Shown: positions 1 to 7,754 of the stretch, in pieces | Position numbering within the stretch: the first letter of the stretch is position 1 | Layout: every line of letters begins with the position of its first letter | Assembly (NCBI GenBank): GCA_002494215.1 | Contig: DLBF01000160.1 | Coordinates: 1-22,224, forward strand | Reading direction: 5' to 3' | Source: Prevotellaceae bacterium UBA7028 | Lineage (GTDB): Bacteria > Bacteroidota > Bacteroidia > Bacteroidales > Bacteroidaceae | DNA length: 22,224 nucleotides | Translations under genes and position numbers: made by a program | The notes under the pieces: model-generated | What the model was told of the DNA's origin: nothing | The model's input: only the letters and a program-made list of their open reading frames with translations | Databases searched by the model: none

Positions 1-141
1 GACGAGAAGTATCTGGCAGAAGACGGAAAGCCCGATGTTGAAAAGATGGGACTCATCACCTTCGACCCCGTACACCACACCTACATCCAATTGGGTAAGA
101 CCGCTGGCAATGCCTTCTCTGACGGCAAGAAGCTAAAGTAA
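1..141 (+). CDS. C-terminal end of a probable flavin reductase family protein (partial)
   Basis: The window opens inside a reading frame whose last 46 codons are present, ending in TAA at 139-141. The visible tail (MGLITFDPVHHTYIQLG, then a GNAFSDGKKL end) resembles my recollection of the C-termini of Bacteroidetes flavin reductase domain proteins, which end in a 'Y-x-x-L-G-x-x-x-G-x-A-F-x-x-G-K' pattern. These enzymes bind FMN and reduce it with NAD(P)H. The next gene on the same strand, 52 bases on, is another FMN-dependent oxidoreductase, which fits a small redox operon. The catalytic and FMN-binding parts lie outside the window, so the family call rests only on the tail and the neighbour. 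Confidence 0.45.
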   Translation, partial: DEKYLAEDGKPDVEKMGLITFDPVHHTYIQLGKTAGNAFSDGKKLK

Positions 142-193
142 ACAAACGGGTTAATGAAATACCACAACCATTTGATATTCTATTTATTATAAT

Positions 194-817
194 ATGAAAG
201 TCCTAATGATAAACGGTAGCCCCCGTAAACAGGGCAACACATTCGTGGCACTGAGCGAAGCAGCTAAGACGCTGGAGCAGCAAGACATAGAAACAGAGAT
301 TGTACACATAGGTGTAAAGCCCATTCGCGGCTGCATTGCATGCGGACAGTGCAAGGCTAAACAACTGGGCAAATGCTCATTCGATGATGACGTTTGCAAC
401 AGCATCTCAGAGAAGCTGGACAGTGCAGATGCACTCATCGTCGGCTCACCTGTCTATTATGGTCAGCCCAACGGAGCGGTACTGTCACTTATCCAGCGTA
501 TGTTCATCTCGGCAGGAGCCAAGGTAGTGAACAAGCCCGCTGCAGCTGTGTGTGTATGTCGTCGAGGTGGAGCTACGGCTGCCTACCAGACCCTGAACAT
601 GCCCTTCCAGATGATGAACATGCCAGTGGTGACATCTCAGTACTGGAACATTGTCTATGGTCGCGAAGAAGGTCAGGCCGCCCTTGATACCGAAGGTATG
701 CAGACCATGCGCACGATGGCCAACAACATGGCATGGCTGCTGAAGAAGATTCACGCCAACGGCAATCCCGACTATCCTGAGCGCGAGGAGTGGAAACCCA
801 TGAGTTTTATCAGATGA
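194..817 (+). CDS. Flavodoxin-fold NAD(P)H-dependent FMN reductase with Isf-like cysteine cluster
   Basis: This 207-residue protein starts with a flavodoxin-fold first strand and phosphate-binding loop (MKVLMINGSPRKQGNT), the hallmark of the NADPH-dependent FMN reductase family. A second flavin-contact region is visible as SPVYYGQPNG around residue 85-95. Residues 47-61 hold C-x2-C-x2-C-x7-C, close to the compact cluster motif that binds a 4Fe-4S centre in iron-sulfur flavoproteins (Isf). It therefore may move electrons between flavin and an Fe-S cluster, or use the cysteines differently. No signal peptide is seen, so it should be cytoplasmic. Length is normal for the family. The ATG at 194 directly precedes the GSPR loop, so the start is secure. 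The substrate cannot be told. Confidence 0.85.
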   Translation: MKVLMINGSPRKQGNTFVALSEAAKTLEQQDIETEIVHIGVKPIRGCIACGQCKAKQLGKCSFDDDVCNSISEKLDSADALIVGSPVYYGQPNGAVLSLIQRMFISAGAKVVNKPAAAVCVCRRGGATAAYQTLNMPFQMMNMPVVTSQYWNIVYGREEGQAALDTEGMQTMRTMANNMAWLLKKIHANGNPDYPEREEWKPMSFIR

Positions 818-824
818 AATTAAA

Positions 825-953
825 ATGATAAAGAGTATTCTGTTGGTAGCAATAGGAGGAGGTGCCGGCTCTGTCTGTGCCCTGTATATCGGAGCAAGTG
901 TGGTTGTTGGCGTGCTGGCTGTATGGACTGGATTGAAATTGTCAGGAGGATAG
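825..953 (+). pseudogene. crcB: Remnant of crcB/fluC fluoride channel with the middle deleted
   Basis: The 42-codon frame begins 7 bases after the preceding stop. Its first ~18 residues (MIKSILLVAIGGGAGSVC) match the start of FluC/CrcB fluoride channels, where a GGGxGSV motif opens the first membrane helix. The next residues (ALYIGASVVVGVLAVW, then TGLKL) match the last membrane helix and C-terminus of the same family. FluC proteins are about 120-130 residues long, so roughly 80 internal codons are missing, including the Asn and Phe pore residues and the central TFSTF region. The two ends are joined in frame. A working dimeric F- channel is not possible from this piece. The call is from recalled family ends, not an alignment. 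Confidence 0.7.
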
Positions 954-972
954 ATTATAAACAATAAACGAC

Positions 973-1590
973 ATGAAACAAGAAATCAATCCCCAGGAAT
1001 GTAGCCGTGCTGAGGCATTCAGCATGTGGATGTCGTCGCCCCAGCCAATGGTGACGGTGGTGAAGACGTTTGAGGTCGGCAGGCTACGGAAAATAAGCCG
1101 GAAGACAGGCATCAAGTTCAACGTGCTCCTGTGCTGGTGCATCTGTAAGGCAGCCAGCAGCATCGAAGAATTCTACCTCCTGCCAGAGCCCGGCCATATG
1201 TACCGCTATGACAAGTTGGCTGTGAATGTCATTGTGCAGAACGCCAAGGGAGGCATCACCTTCTGCGATGTCCCCTACTCTGAGGATATCAGGCAATTCA
1301 ATGCCGACTATCTGCAGATAACCAGCCAGGCTGCTAAGACCAGCCAAAGCATATCGCTGGAAGATACCATGATTATCGGAACCTCAGGACTACCGCATAC
1401 AGAGCTGGATGTGATAGTCAACCAGTATTCTGGTCGCTGGAACAACCCGTTCCTTGCATGGGGCCGCTATCGCAAAGGGTGGCTCAGGACCACCCTACCC
1501 ATCTCTATGCAGTTCCACCATGTGCAAATGGATGGCATACAAGCCGCCCGTTTCCTGGAAGAGCTACAAAAGACAATCAACACATTATGA
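973..1590 (+). CDS. Chloramphenicol acetyltransferase-like (CatA family) O-acetyltransferase
   Basis: The 205-residue product has the size and landmarks of the trimeric chloramphenicol acetyltransferase family, which transfers acetyl from acetyl-CoA to a hydroxyl group. The catalytic motif HHxxxDG is at residues 182-188 (FHHVQMDG); His183 would be the general base and Asp187 the structural partner. An NPFLAWGRY segment around residue 158 corresponds to the family's 'NPxxxWGKY' region, and the ending FLEELQKTI is typical. Many chromosomal Bacteroidetes members do not act on chloramphenicol, so resistance should not be assumed. The gene appears intact although both neighbours are internally deleted. 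Its stop overlaps the ATG of the yhhN remnant (ATGA), indicating translational coupling. Confidence 0.85.
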   Translation: MKQEINPQECSRAEAFSMWMSSPQPMVTVVKTFEVGRLRKISRKTGIKFNVLLCWCICKAASSIEEFYLLPEPGHMYRYDKLAVNVIVQNAKGGITFCDVPYSEDIRQFNADYLQITSQAAKTSQSISLEDTMIIGTSGLPHTELDVIVNQYSGRWNNPFLAWGRYRKGWLRTTLPISMQFHHVQMDGIQAARFLEELQKTINTL

Positions 1591-1971
1591 ATATCATCCC
1601 CGTCTATATCATTCTTGCGGTGCTGAATTTCGTGCCCGTGCCCCTTCCAGTCCGGATGATCTTTCCCCTTGCTTGGCTCACCCTGTGTGCCATGTATAAG
1701 AAGCAATGGGTGTTGACGGCAGCACTCTTCTTCTCCTTTCTGGGCGATGTCATGGGCTCTGCGCCATAAGAATATTTGGCTGATTATGGGTGCCATCCTC
1801 TTTGTCATCTCCGATTTCACATTGGGCTTTCATCTGTTTGTCCACCCCCTCCACCACTCCGTCCTGCGTATCATGATTCCCTATTATGCCGGACAGCTAT
1901 TCCTTTTTTGGGGCGGACAAAAGCTACTGCGCAATACAAGGCAAGGAAGAGATGAAGCAGTGTGTAGATAA
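1587..1971 (+). pseudogene. yhhN family (lysoplasmalogenase-like) membrane protein, internally deleted and frameshifted
   Basis: Translation from ATG 1587 gives two hydrophobic helices ending in ALFFSFLGDVMG, the N-terminal part and 'LGD' motif of YhhN/TMEM86 proteins, then stops at 1769. The other part is in the frame one base later (about 1750-1971). It reads IWLIMGAILFVISDFTLG and later IPYYAGQLFLFW, matching the last helices of YhhN, where a 'GAxLFxxSD' motif is followed by a 'YxxGQ' helix. In intact members about 80-100 residues separate these two motifs; here only about 15 do. The gene has thus lost its middle and also shifted frame near 1755-1765. Family members hydrolyse lysoplasmalogens or are of unknown role; this copy cannot be functional. 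Confidence 0.7.
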
Positions 1972-1977
1972 CCACAT

Positions 1978-4614
1978 TTATTGTGCAAGATACTTCTTTC
2001 CACCTTGAATGTAATATCCGTTTGCAGACTTCTTGGGCACCCTGCGTCCGTTGAGGTCATAGATGGGGGCATTCTTGCCAACTTTTGCCGAAGGAGTGTC
2101 CTGAGCCTTCAGTTCTTCAATTCCTGTCGGATCAGTTCCAACAATAGTGCCGAATTCCCTCCATTGTTCAGCAGCCTTGTAATAACTCGCAAGAAAGTCA
2201 TAGACGTAAAGCGTAGCAGAACTTTGGGGGACATTGTAAAACACATCTTCGCCCATCGTTGGCGGCTCAGATCTCCAACAGATGACAGACGTGAGCCTGG
2301 AACAATCTTTGAAGGCATACCAACCGATACTCCTCACATCTCTACCAATGCTGACTGATGTAAGGCCAGAACAGCCCTCGAAAGCACTTTGCTCAATACT
2401 CGTCACACTATTGGGAATAGTAATAGAGGTTAGGCCAGAACAGCCTTTGAAGGCATCTAAACCGATGTTCTTCACATTTTCTGGAATAACAGTATTCTTA
2501 CAACCTGCAATAAGTGTATTAGAAGAGGTCTCAATGATAGCATTACAGTTCTCGCGACTGTCGTATTTAGGATTACCTGATGCAACGGTGATGGACGTGA
2601 GGCCGGAACAGCCAGAAAAGGCACTCCAGCCAATGCTCGTCACACTATTGGGAATAGTAATAGAGGTTAGGCCAGAACAGCCTGAAAAGGCACTCCCGCC
2701 GATTTTTGTCACTCCGTCGCCAAGAATATACTCCTTCACCTGAGAATCGAAAATATTACACAAAGAACTACCACTTGAAATAACGGCATTAGAATTCAAC
2801 GTCACAGACGTGAGGCTGGAGCACTCATGGAAGGCCTTGTCTCCTATGCTCGTCACACCGCTGCCGATGATAGCTGAAGCGAGGGAGGAACAACCGAAGA
2901 AGGCCCTCTCACCGATAGTCGTCACAAGGTAAGGAATGGTGACAGATGTGAGGCTGGAACAACCAGAAAAGGCTTCTCGGCCAATGCTCGTCACAGTGTA
3001 ACCAAAAGTAACGGACTTGAGCCCAGAACAATCACTGAAGGCCTTCTCGCCGATGCTTTTCACATTGACAGGAATATCAACAGAGGTGAGGAGCTTACAT
3101 GCATGGAAGGCATCGTTACCAATGCTCGTCACACCGCTGCCGATGCTGACTGATGTAAGGCCAGAACAACCGGAGAAAGCCTCTCTACCGATGCTCGTCA
3201 CAAGGTAAGGAATGGAGATTGACGTGAGGCTGGAACAATTCTCAAAGGCCCTCTCGCCGATGCTCGTCACAGTGTAGTGAATAGAGGTGTTCTTACAGCC
3301 TATTATCAAGGTGTTGCTCTCCGTTTCAATAACCGCATTACAATTATTACGACTATCATATTTCGTATTACCCGATGCTACACTAATGGATACAAGGCTG
3401 GAGCAATTTTGGAAGCTCGTAGAACTGATTTGCGTCACACCGTTGCCGATAGAGACTGACGTGAGCCTGGAACAATCTTTGAAGGCATACCAACCAATGC
3501 TCGTCACACTATTGGGAATGGCGACTGAAGTAAGGCGGGAGCAACCATCGAAAGCACTTTGCCCAATACTCGTCACACTATTGGGAATGGCTACAGACAA
3601 GAGGTTGGAACAGCCTTTGAAGGCATCTAAACCGATGCTCTTCACATTTTCTGGAATAACAGTATTCTTACAACCTGCAATAAGTGTATTAGAAGAGGTC
3701 TCAATGATAGCATTACAGTTCTCGCGACTGTCGTAATTCGGATTACCTGATGCAACGGTGATGGACGTGAGGCCGGAACAGCCTGAAAAGGCACTTCCGC
3801 CGATGCTCGTCAAACTATTGGGGATAGTAATAGAGGTTAGGCCAGAACAGCCTGAAAAGGCACTCCAGCCAATGCTCGTCACACTATTGGGAATAGTAAT
3901 AGAGGTTAGGCCAGAACAGCCTGAAAAAGCACTTCCGCCGATGCTCGTCACACCCTCAGGAATAATGACTGACGTGAGGCCGGAACAACCTGAAAAGGCT
4001 TCTCGGCCAATGCTCGTCACATTTTCTGGAATAACAGTATTCCTACAACCCGCAATAAGTGTATTAGAAGAGGTCTCAATGATAGCATTACAGTTCTCGC
4101 GACTATCGTAATTCGGATTACCTGATACAATAGTGATAGACGTGAGGCCGGAGCAATCTCTGAAAGCACCTCCGCAAATGTACGTCACACTATTGGGAAT
4201 ACTAATAGAGGATAGGCCGGAGCAGCCCGAAAAAGCACCTCCGAGAATGCCCTTCACACTATTGGGAATATTAATAGAGGTTAAGCCGGAACAGCCTGAA
4301 AAGGCATCTTCGCCGATGCTCGTCACACCCTCAGGAATAATGACTGACGTGAGGCCGGAACAACCAGAAAAGGCTCTTTCGCCAATGGCCGTCACATTAT
4401 ATGTTTTATCCCCGTACATTACAGAAGAAGGAATTACAATATCACCTGAGTAGCTGTTTGTTCCAGACGTAACTTGCATCGTGGCATCATCAAACCAACA
4501 CCGACTGTAGTAAATGCCATTCACCTCAAAGTCATACGCCCACGAAAGCATAGAAATAGTAAGAAGTAACAACGAAGCGAAGACACGCTGAAAATGTAGT
4601 TTCTGTTTCATCAT
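1978..4614 (-). CDS. BspA-like leucine-rich repeat (LRR_5) surface protein
   Basis: The 878-residue protein begins with a signal peptide (MKQKLHFQRVFASLLLLTIS, cleavage near SWAYD). Residues ~60-780 are about 30 units of the 23-residue BspA/TpLRR repeat, of the form 'AFSGCSGLTSVxIPNSVTSIG'. This family gives extracellular adhesins that bind host or matrix proteins, though no ligand can be read here. Four insertions of the type SGNPNYDSRENCNAIIET break the repeat run. The end has a non-repeat cap (SEPPTMGEDVFYNVP) and a tail (IYDLNGRRVPKKSANGYYI) shared with the other big secreted proteins of the window. ATG 4614 is followed by a second ATG at 4611; either may be used. It is divergent from a second BspA gene. 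Confidence 0.92.
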   Translation of the reverse strand: MMKQKLHFQRVFASLLLLTISMLSWAYDFEVNGIYYSRCWFDDATMQVTSGTNSYSGDIVIPSSVMYGDKTYNVTAIGERAFSGCSGLTSVIIPEGVTSIGEDAFSGCSGLTSINIPNSVKGILGGAFSGCSGLSSISIPNSVTYICGGAFRDCSGLTSITIVSGNPNYDSRENCNAIIETSSNTLIAGCRNTVIPENVTSIGREAFSGCSGLTSVIIPEGVTSIGGSAFSGCSGLTSITIPNSVTSIGWSAFSGCSGLTSITIPNSLTSIGGSAFSGCSGLTSITVASGNPNYDSRENCNAIIETSSNTLIAGCKNTVIPENVKSIGLDAFKGCSNLLSVAIPNSVTSIGQSAFDGCSRLTSVAIPNSVTSIGWYAFKDCSRLTSVSIGNGVTQISSTSFQNCSSLVSISVASGNTKYDSRNNCNAVIETESNTLIIGCKNTSIHYTVTSIGERAFENCSSLTSISIPYLVTSIGREAFSGCSGLTSVSIGSGVTSIGNDAFHACKLLTSVDIPVNVKSIGEKAFSDCSGLKSVTFGYTVTSIGREAFSGCSSLTSVTIPYLVTTIGERAFFGCSSLASAIIGSGVTSIGDKAFHECSSLTSVTLNSNAVISSGSSLCNIFDSQVKEYILGDGVTKIGGSAFSGCSGLTSITIPNSVTSIGWSAFSGCSGLTSITVASGNPKYDSRENCNAIIETSSNTLIAGCKNTVIPENVKNIGLDAFKGCSGLTSITIPNSVTSIEQSAFEGCSGLTSVSIGRDVRSIGWYAFKDCSRLTSVICWRSEPPTMGEDVFYNVPQSSATLYVYDFLASYYKAAEQWREFGTIVGTDPTGIEELKAQDTPSAKVGKNAPIYDLNGRRVPKKSANGYYIQGGKKYLAQ
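2440..2613. repeat. Copy A of a 174-base direct repeat inside the BspA-like gene
   Basis: This stretch is almost identical to 3610-3783, with a few mismatches by eye (for example gatgttcttc against gatgctcttc, and tatttagg against taattcgg). It encodes the 'NCNAIIETSSNTLIAGCKN' insertion and the flanking leucine-rich units. The copies are 1170 bases apart, an exact multiple of three. Confidence 0.85.
3610..3783. repeat. Copy B of the 174-base direct repeat inside the BspA-like gene
   Basis: This is the partner of 2440-2613, in the same orientation and frame. A third, more diverged copy of the core occupies about 4021-4151. Recombination between A and B would remove 390 codons without changing frame. 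Confidence 0.85.
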
Positions 4615-4655
4615 TGATTTGGTCTTAAAATTCTTCTCTTTCCCATATCACGCCA

Positions 4656-4674
4656 TAAATATACGATTATTTTT
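4656..4674 (-). promoter_or_regulatory. Possible promoter for the minus-strand BspA-like gene
   Basis: On the minus strand 4656-4663 reads TATATTTA, one base off the Bacteroidetes -7 consensus TAnnTTTG. The plus-strand 18-mer AAATATACGATTATTTTT at 4657-4674 occurs identically at 10118-10135 upstream of the clostripain-like gene, where the box is a perfect TATATTTG. No good -33 element was found. The leader would be about 40 bases. Confidence 0.4.
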
Positions 4675-4693
4675 CTTTTTTCTTGCATTTTCC

Positions 4694-4724
4694 TTTGCCC
4701 AAATCGGAATAATCGTTACTTTTG
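4694..4724 (+). promoter_or_regulatory. Bacteroidetes-type promoter of the plus-strand BspA-like gene
   Basis: TTTG at 4694-4697 and TACTTTTG at 4717-4724 are separated by 19 bases. This matches the -33/-7 promoter recognised by the Bacteroidetes primary sigma factor. Transcription would begin near 4730, giving a leader of about 55 bases before the ATG at 4787. Confidence 0.75.
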
Positions 4725-4786
4725 TGACATGACACTCTCTCATTAAGAGTTGTTAAGAAGGGCTTATCCTTAAAAATATATCGATT

Positions 4787-6547
4787 ATGAAACAAAGGAC
4801 ATTGCTTTTTATTTTAGTTCTGCTGTCAACACTGACGGCTAGTGGGATTGAAGCCAAAATTGATGGTGTCTTTTACATTTTAGATACCAGAAATTTGGAG
4901 GCAGTTGTAACATCTGGCGACACCGAATACACAGGTAACGTGACGATTCCAGAGACTGTAACATACAATGATATGACCTTTAACGTGATATATATAAATA
5001 CCTATACTTTCCAAGACTGCACCAGCCTGACATCGGTAACAATCCCAAACAGCGTGAAAGAAATTGGAAGCCTTGCTTTCAATGGCTGCACCAGCCTGAC
5101 ATCGGTGACCATCCCTAACAGCGTGATAAGTATATGGACAAAAACTTTCCAGAATTGTTCCAGCCTGGCATCAATTGAAATCCCTAACAGCGTGACGAGT
5201 ATTAGAGAAAATGCTTTCTCTGGCTGCACCAGCCTGGCATCAATTGAAATCCCCAATAGCGTGAAAGAGATAAGAAGCAGCGCTTTCGAGAACTGCACTA
5301 GCTTGGCATCGGTGACAATACCCAACAGTGTGACCGTAATAGGAAGCGGTGCTTTCCAAGGCTGTTCCAGTCTGACATCAATTGTAATCCCAAACAGCGT
5401 GACGAGTATAGGAGAATATATATTTTGTGGTTGCTCCGACCTGACAGATGTATCCGTTGATAAAGGGAATACTGTATATGACTCACGTGAGAATTGTAAC
5501 GCTATCATAAACAGTGCAACCAATACTCTTATTGCCGGCTGTAAGAATACTGTAATCCCTAACAGCGTGACGAGCATCAGCACATATGCTTTCTATGGCT
5601 GTTCCAGCCTGATATCAATTGAAATCCCAAACAGCGTAATGAGTATAGGAGAATATGCATTTCAGAACTGCACCAGCCTGATATCGGTAACAATCCCTAA
5701 CAGCGTGACGAGCATAGGCATCTTTGCTTTTGCTAGCTGCTCCAGTCTAGCATCAATTGAAATTCCAAACAGTATAACGTGCATCGAAAGAAGTTTATTC
5801 CGTGGCTGCACCAGCCTGGCATTGGTGACAATCCCCAAAAGCGTGACAGAAATTAAAAGCTACGCTTTCGCAGGCTGTACAGGCCTAACGGATGTATATT
5901 GTTACGCAGAGGATGTTCCGGCAAAACACTATTATGCGTTTGATTCGTCACCCATTTCGTCTGCTACGCTCCATGTGCCAGCAGTATACGCAGAGAGGTA
6001 CGTAAATCTATGGAAATTCGGATCAATTGTTCCCATCACCGCTCCGAAACACACTCTGACTTATATGGTAGACGGAGAAGTGTACAAAACATATTCTGTT
6101 GAGGAAAATGAAGAAATTATCCCTGAACCAGAGCCTGAACGAGAAGGGTTTACATTTTCTGGATGGAGCGAGATTCCAAAGACTATGCCTGCACATGATG
6201 TGGAAGTTACGGGTAGCTTCACAGTCAACAGCTATAATGTCACATTCCAATATGGCGATGTAGTCTTGACCACTACGAAGGTTGAATATGGCGCAGTGAT
6301 ACCACTACCCAAGTCGCTGGACAGCGACCGCTATATACTCATAGAATGGTTGGACGTACCTGCCACGATGCCAGCACACGACATCATAATCTATGCAGAC
6401 TTCATAGATGGTATAAAAGCTATTCGAGGCAATTCTCTGGATGTTGAACACTACCAGCTCAACGGCATAAGACGAAACGTCCTCTACCGTGGCATCAACA
6501 TCCTGCGCATGAATGATGGCACAACTAAGAAAGTGCTCATGAGATAA
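4787..6547 (+). CDS. BspA-like LRR_5 surface protein with C-terminal InlB/Flg_new-type repeats
   Basis: The 586-residue protein has a signal peptide (MKQRTLLFILVLLSTLTASG). About 14 LRR_5 units of the form 'CTSLxSVTIPNSVTSIG' follow over residues ~65-375, broken once by a DSRENCNAIINSATNTLIAG insertion near residue 230. Residues ~400-540 hold two units of the Listeria-Bacteroides (InlB B-type, Flg_new) repeat, seen as LTYMVDGEVYKTYSVEE with GFTFSGW and YNVTFQYGDVVLTTTKVEYG with MPAHDI. The tail (YQLNGIRRNVLYRGINIL) resembles the ends of other large secreted proteins here. It is probably a cell-surface adhesin. It is transcribed from the perfect promoter at 4694-4724, divergently from the other BspA gene. 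Confidence 0.92.
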   Translation: MKQRTLLFILVLLSTLTASGIEAKIDGVFYILDTRNLEAVVTSGDTEYTGNVTIPETVTYNDMTFNVIYINTYTFQDCTSLTSVTIPNSVKEIGSLAFNGCTSLTSVTIPNSVISIWTKTFQNCSSLASIEIPNSVTSIRENAFSGCTSLASIEIPNSVKEIRSSAFENCTSLASVTIPNSVTVIGSGAFQGCSSLTSIVIPNSVTSIGEYIFCGCSDLTDVSVDKGNTVYDSRENCNAIINSATNTLIAGCKNTVIPNSVTSISTYAFYGCSSLISIEIPNSVMSIGEYAFQNCTSLISVTIPNSVTSIGIFAFASCSSLASIEIPNSITCIERSLFRGCTSLALVTIPKSVTEIKSYAFAGCTGLTDVYCYAEDVPAKHYYAFDSSPISSATLHVPAVYAERYVNLWKFGSIVPITAPKHTLTYMVDGEVYKTYSVEENEEIIPEPEPEREGFTFSGWSEIPKTMPAHDVEVTGSFTVNSYNVTFQYGDVVLTTTKVEYGAVIPLPKSLDSDRYILIEWLDVPATMPAHDIIIYADFIDGIKAIRGNSLDVEHYQLNGIRRNVLYRGINILRMNDGTTKKVLMR

Positions 6548-6660
6548 ATATCTTCACACCCTCCGCAACCGGCAACTGCCGCTACCAGCTGCCAAGCTCC
6601 AAAAAGTGGGCAGCGCAAATGCTGGAGAAGATACGCAATGTGAACAAAAAAAGATTATAG
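6548..6660 (+). pseudogene. Unassigned 3' gene fragment
   Basis: Between the BspA stop and the acetyltransferase start, an open frame ending in TAG at 6658-6660 reads NIFTPSATGNCRYQLPSS followed by KKWAAQMLEKIRNVNKKRL. The composition (basic, with a helical end) looks protein-like and not like random intergenic DNA. It has no ATG and no start region, and the frame runs back into the BspA gene out of phase. I read it as the 3' end of a lost gene. I do not recognise the family, and it could be chance coding-like sequence. Confidence 0.35.
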
Positions 6661-6682
6661 TCGGTTATAGTATATACAGAAA

Positions 6683-7231
6683 ATGATGTTTGATGTGATA
6701 GATGCCACAGGGACCGGCGACAAGAGGGACCCTCGCATGCGTGCCATAGAGGGCGAGATGATACGGAGTCACGAATTATGTCTGAAAATCTCGGCCAGGA
6801 AACCCACAGACCCCGATTATAAGGGTCTGCTGGAAGAACTGTTCCAGTGTGAATTGGATGATAGCGTTGTCATCGTCTCACCATTCTACTGCGATTGCGG
6901 ATGCCGGATGAAGTTCGGGAAGAACATCACAATCAACAAAGGGGCAACCATACTCTCCCCCGGGCAGGTGGAGATAGAGGACAACGTGCTGATAGGCCCC
7001 GAGGTGAAGATTGCAACGGTAGATCATGACTTTCACGACAGGCACAACCTGTTCCATTTCGGAAAGGTGACAATAAAAGAGAATGCATGGATCTGCATCG
7101 GTGCCATCATCTGCCCGGGTGTGACAATCGGTAGGAATGCCGTCGTCGGCGCAGGAGCCGTTGTAACAAAGGATGTCCCGGACAATGTGGTGGTGGGCGG
7201 GAACCCTGCCCGAATCATCAAGAAGATCTGA
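6683..7231 (+). CDS. Hexapeptide-repeat sugar O-acetyltransferase (maltose acetyltransferase-like)
   Basis: The 182-residue protein has the left-handed parallel beta-helix of the hexapeptide acyltransferases, with repeats from ~residue 78 to 175 (ITINKGATILSPGQVEIEDN, later VTIGRNAVVGAGAVV). The ending VVGGNPARIIKKI is the classic closing segment of the maltose/galactoside/nodulation acetyltransferase group. His115 in TVDHDFHD sits where the catalytic His of this group is found. An N-terminal helical part (RDPRMRAIEGEMIRSHELC) corresponds to the Mac domain. It would transfer acetyl from acetyl-CoA to a sugar hydroxyl; the substrate is not known. Two ATGs stand at the start (6683 and 6686). 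It is intact, though fragments lie on both sides. Confidence 0.88.
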   Translation: MMFDVIDATGTGDKRDPRMRAIEGEMIRSHELCLKISARKPTDPDYKGLLEELFQCELDDSVVIVSPFYCDCGCRMKFGKNITINKGATILSPGQVEIEDNVLIGPEVKIATVDHDFHDRHNLFHFGKVTIKENAWICIGAIICPGVTIGRNAVVGAGAVVTKDVPDNVVVGGNPARIIKKI

Positions 7232-7657
7232 GCATATCCCGATGTAGAGCATATCGATAACTACGCCGAGTTCACCATCAAAGGCAAGAAGCGCAAATGC
7301 GAACTGCTTGCACTCTATACCCATTCATGGGAAAAAGCTGTGAAAGAAGAAGGCGAGGATGTCACCTTCCTCAAATACAACAAGAGTGTGCTTGTGCCCA
7401 TAGATAAGCCGAATACCTATTATCCCATCGATAAGGCTTCTGACTTCTGGGACGTTATAGGTCACAATACCGGATATGTACTTGCCCCCGAGGAAACGTT
7501 GGCCGACAACTTCTCCTATGCTGTGATTGATGGACCGGGAATAAATAGTAACATAGCAAGCGCTAAGGATAAAGAGGAAAGTCAAATAAAATACAATACG
7601 CCTCAGTTAATAGATAATATATTAGTTTTCCTGAAGAACTGGACTCCTGAGAAGTAA
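7232..7657 (+). pseudogene. 5'-truncated remnant of an unknown protein, in frame behind the acetyltransferase stop
   Basis: Immediately after the TGA of the acetyltransferase, and in the same frame, 141 sense codons follow to the TAA at 7655-7657. They read AYPDVEHIDNYAEFTIKGKK and later SDFWDVIGHNTGYVLAPEE, then TLADNFSYAVIDGPG. Codon use and composition look genuinely coding. No ATG opens the frame; the first possible start is a GTG at 7340, which would cut through conserved-looking sequence. The segment 'GYxxxPEExLADNF' recalls the C-terminal region of Bacteroidetes proteins of unknown function. I take it as the remaining 3' half of a gene whose 5' half was lost. A short protein from GTG 7340 (105 residues) remains possible. 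Confidence 0.55.
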
Positions 7658-7709
7658 AAGGGTGAACGAATGTCAGCAAAACTGATAAGAACATATATGA
7701 AAAGGATAT

Positions 7710-7717
7710 TAACTTTG
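7710..7717 (+). promoter_or_regulatory. -7 box for the PH-domain/HTH operon
   Basis: TAACTTTG matches TAnnTTTG and lies 37 bases before the ATG at 7755, implying a leader of about 30 bases. No clear TTTG was found at the -33 position. Confidence 0.5.
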
Positions 7718-7754
7718 CAGAGAAGTTCAAAAAAAATAACAAAAACAAATCCGT

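Noticed and set aside
1454..1699. + strand 81-codon frame overlapping the acetyltransferase and the yhhN remnant
   Set aside because: It is out of frame with both recognised genes, and its translation is rich in His, Ser and Pro without any motif.
2300..4400. Regular ~69-base periodic repeats suggestive of a CRISPR array
   Set aside because: The period equals 23 codons, the repeats vary at third positions, and they are read in one frame as LRR_5 units. There are no unrelated spacers and no cas genes.
2282..4453. Several + strand frames of 60-150 codons with repeated 'VRPEQPEKAL' text
   Set aside because: They are mirror images of the leucine-rich repeats on the minus strand; the repetition comes from the BspA gene.
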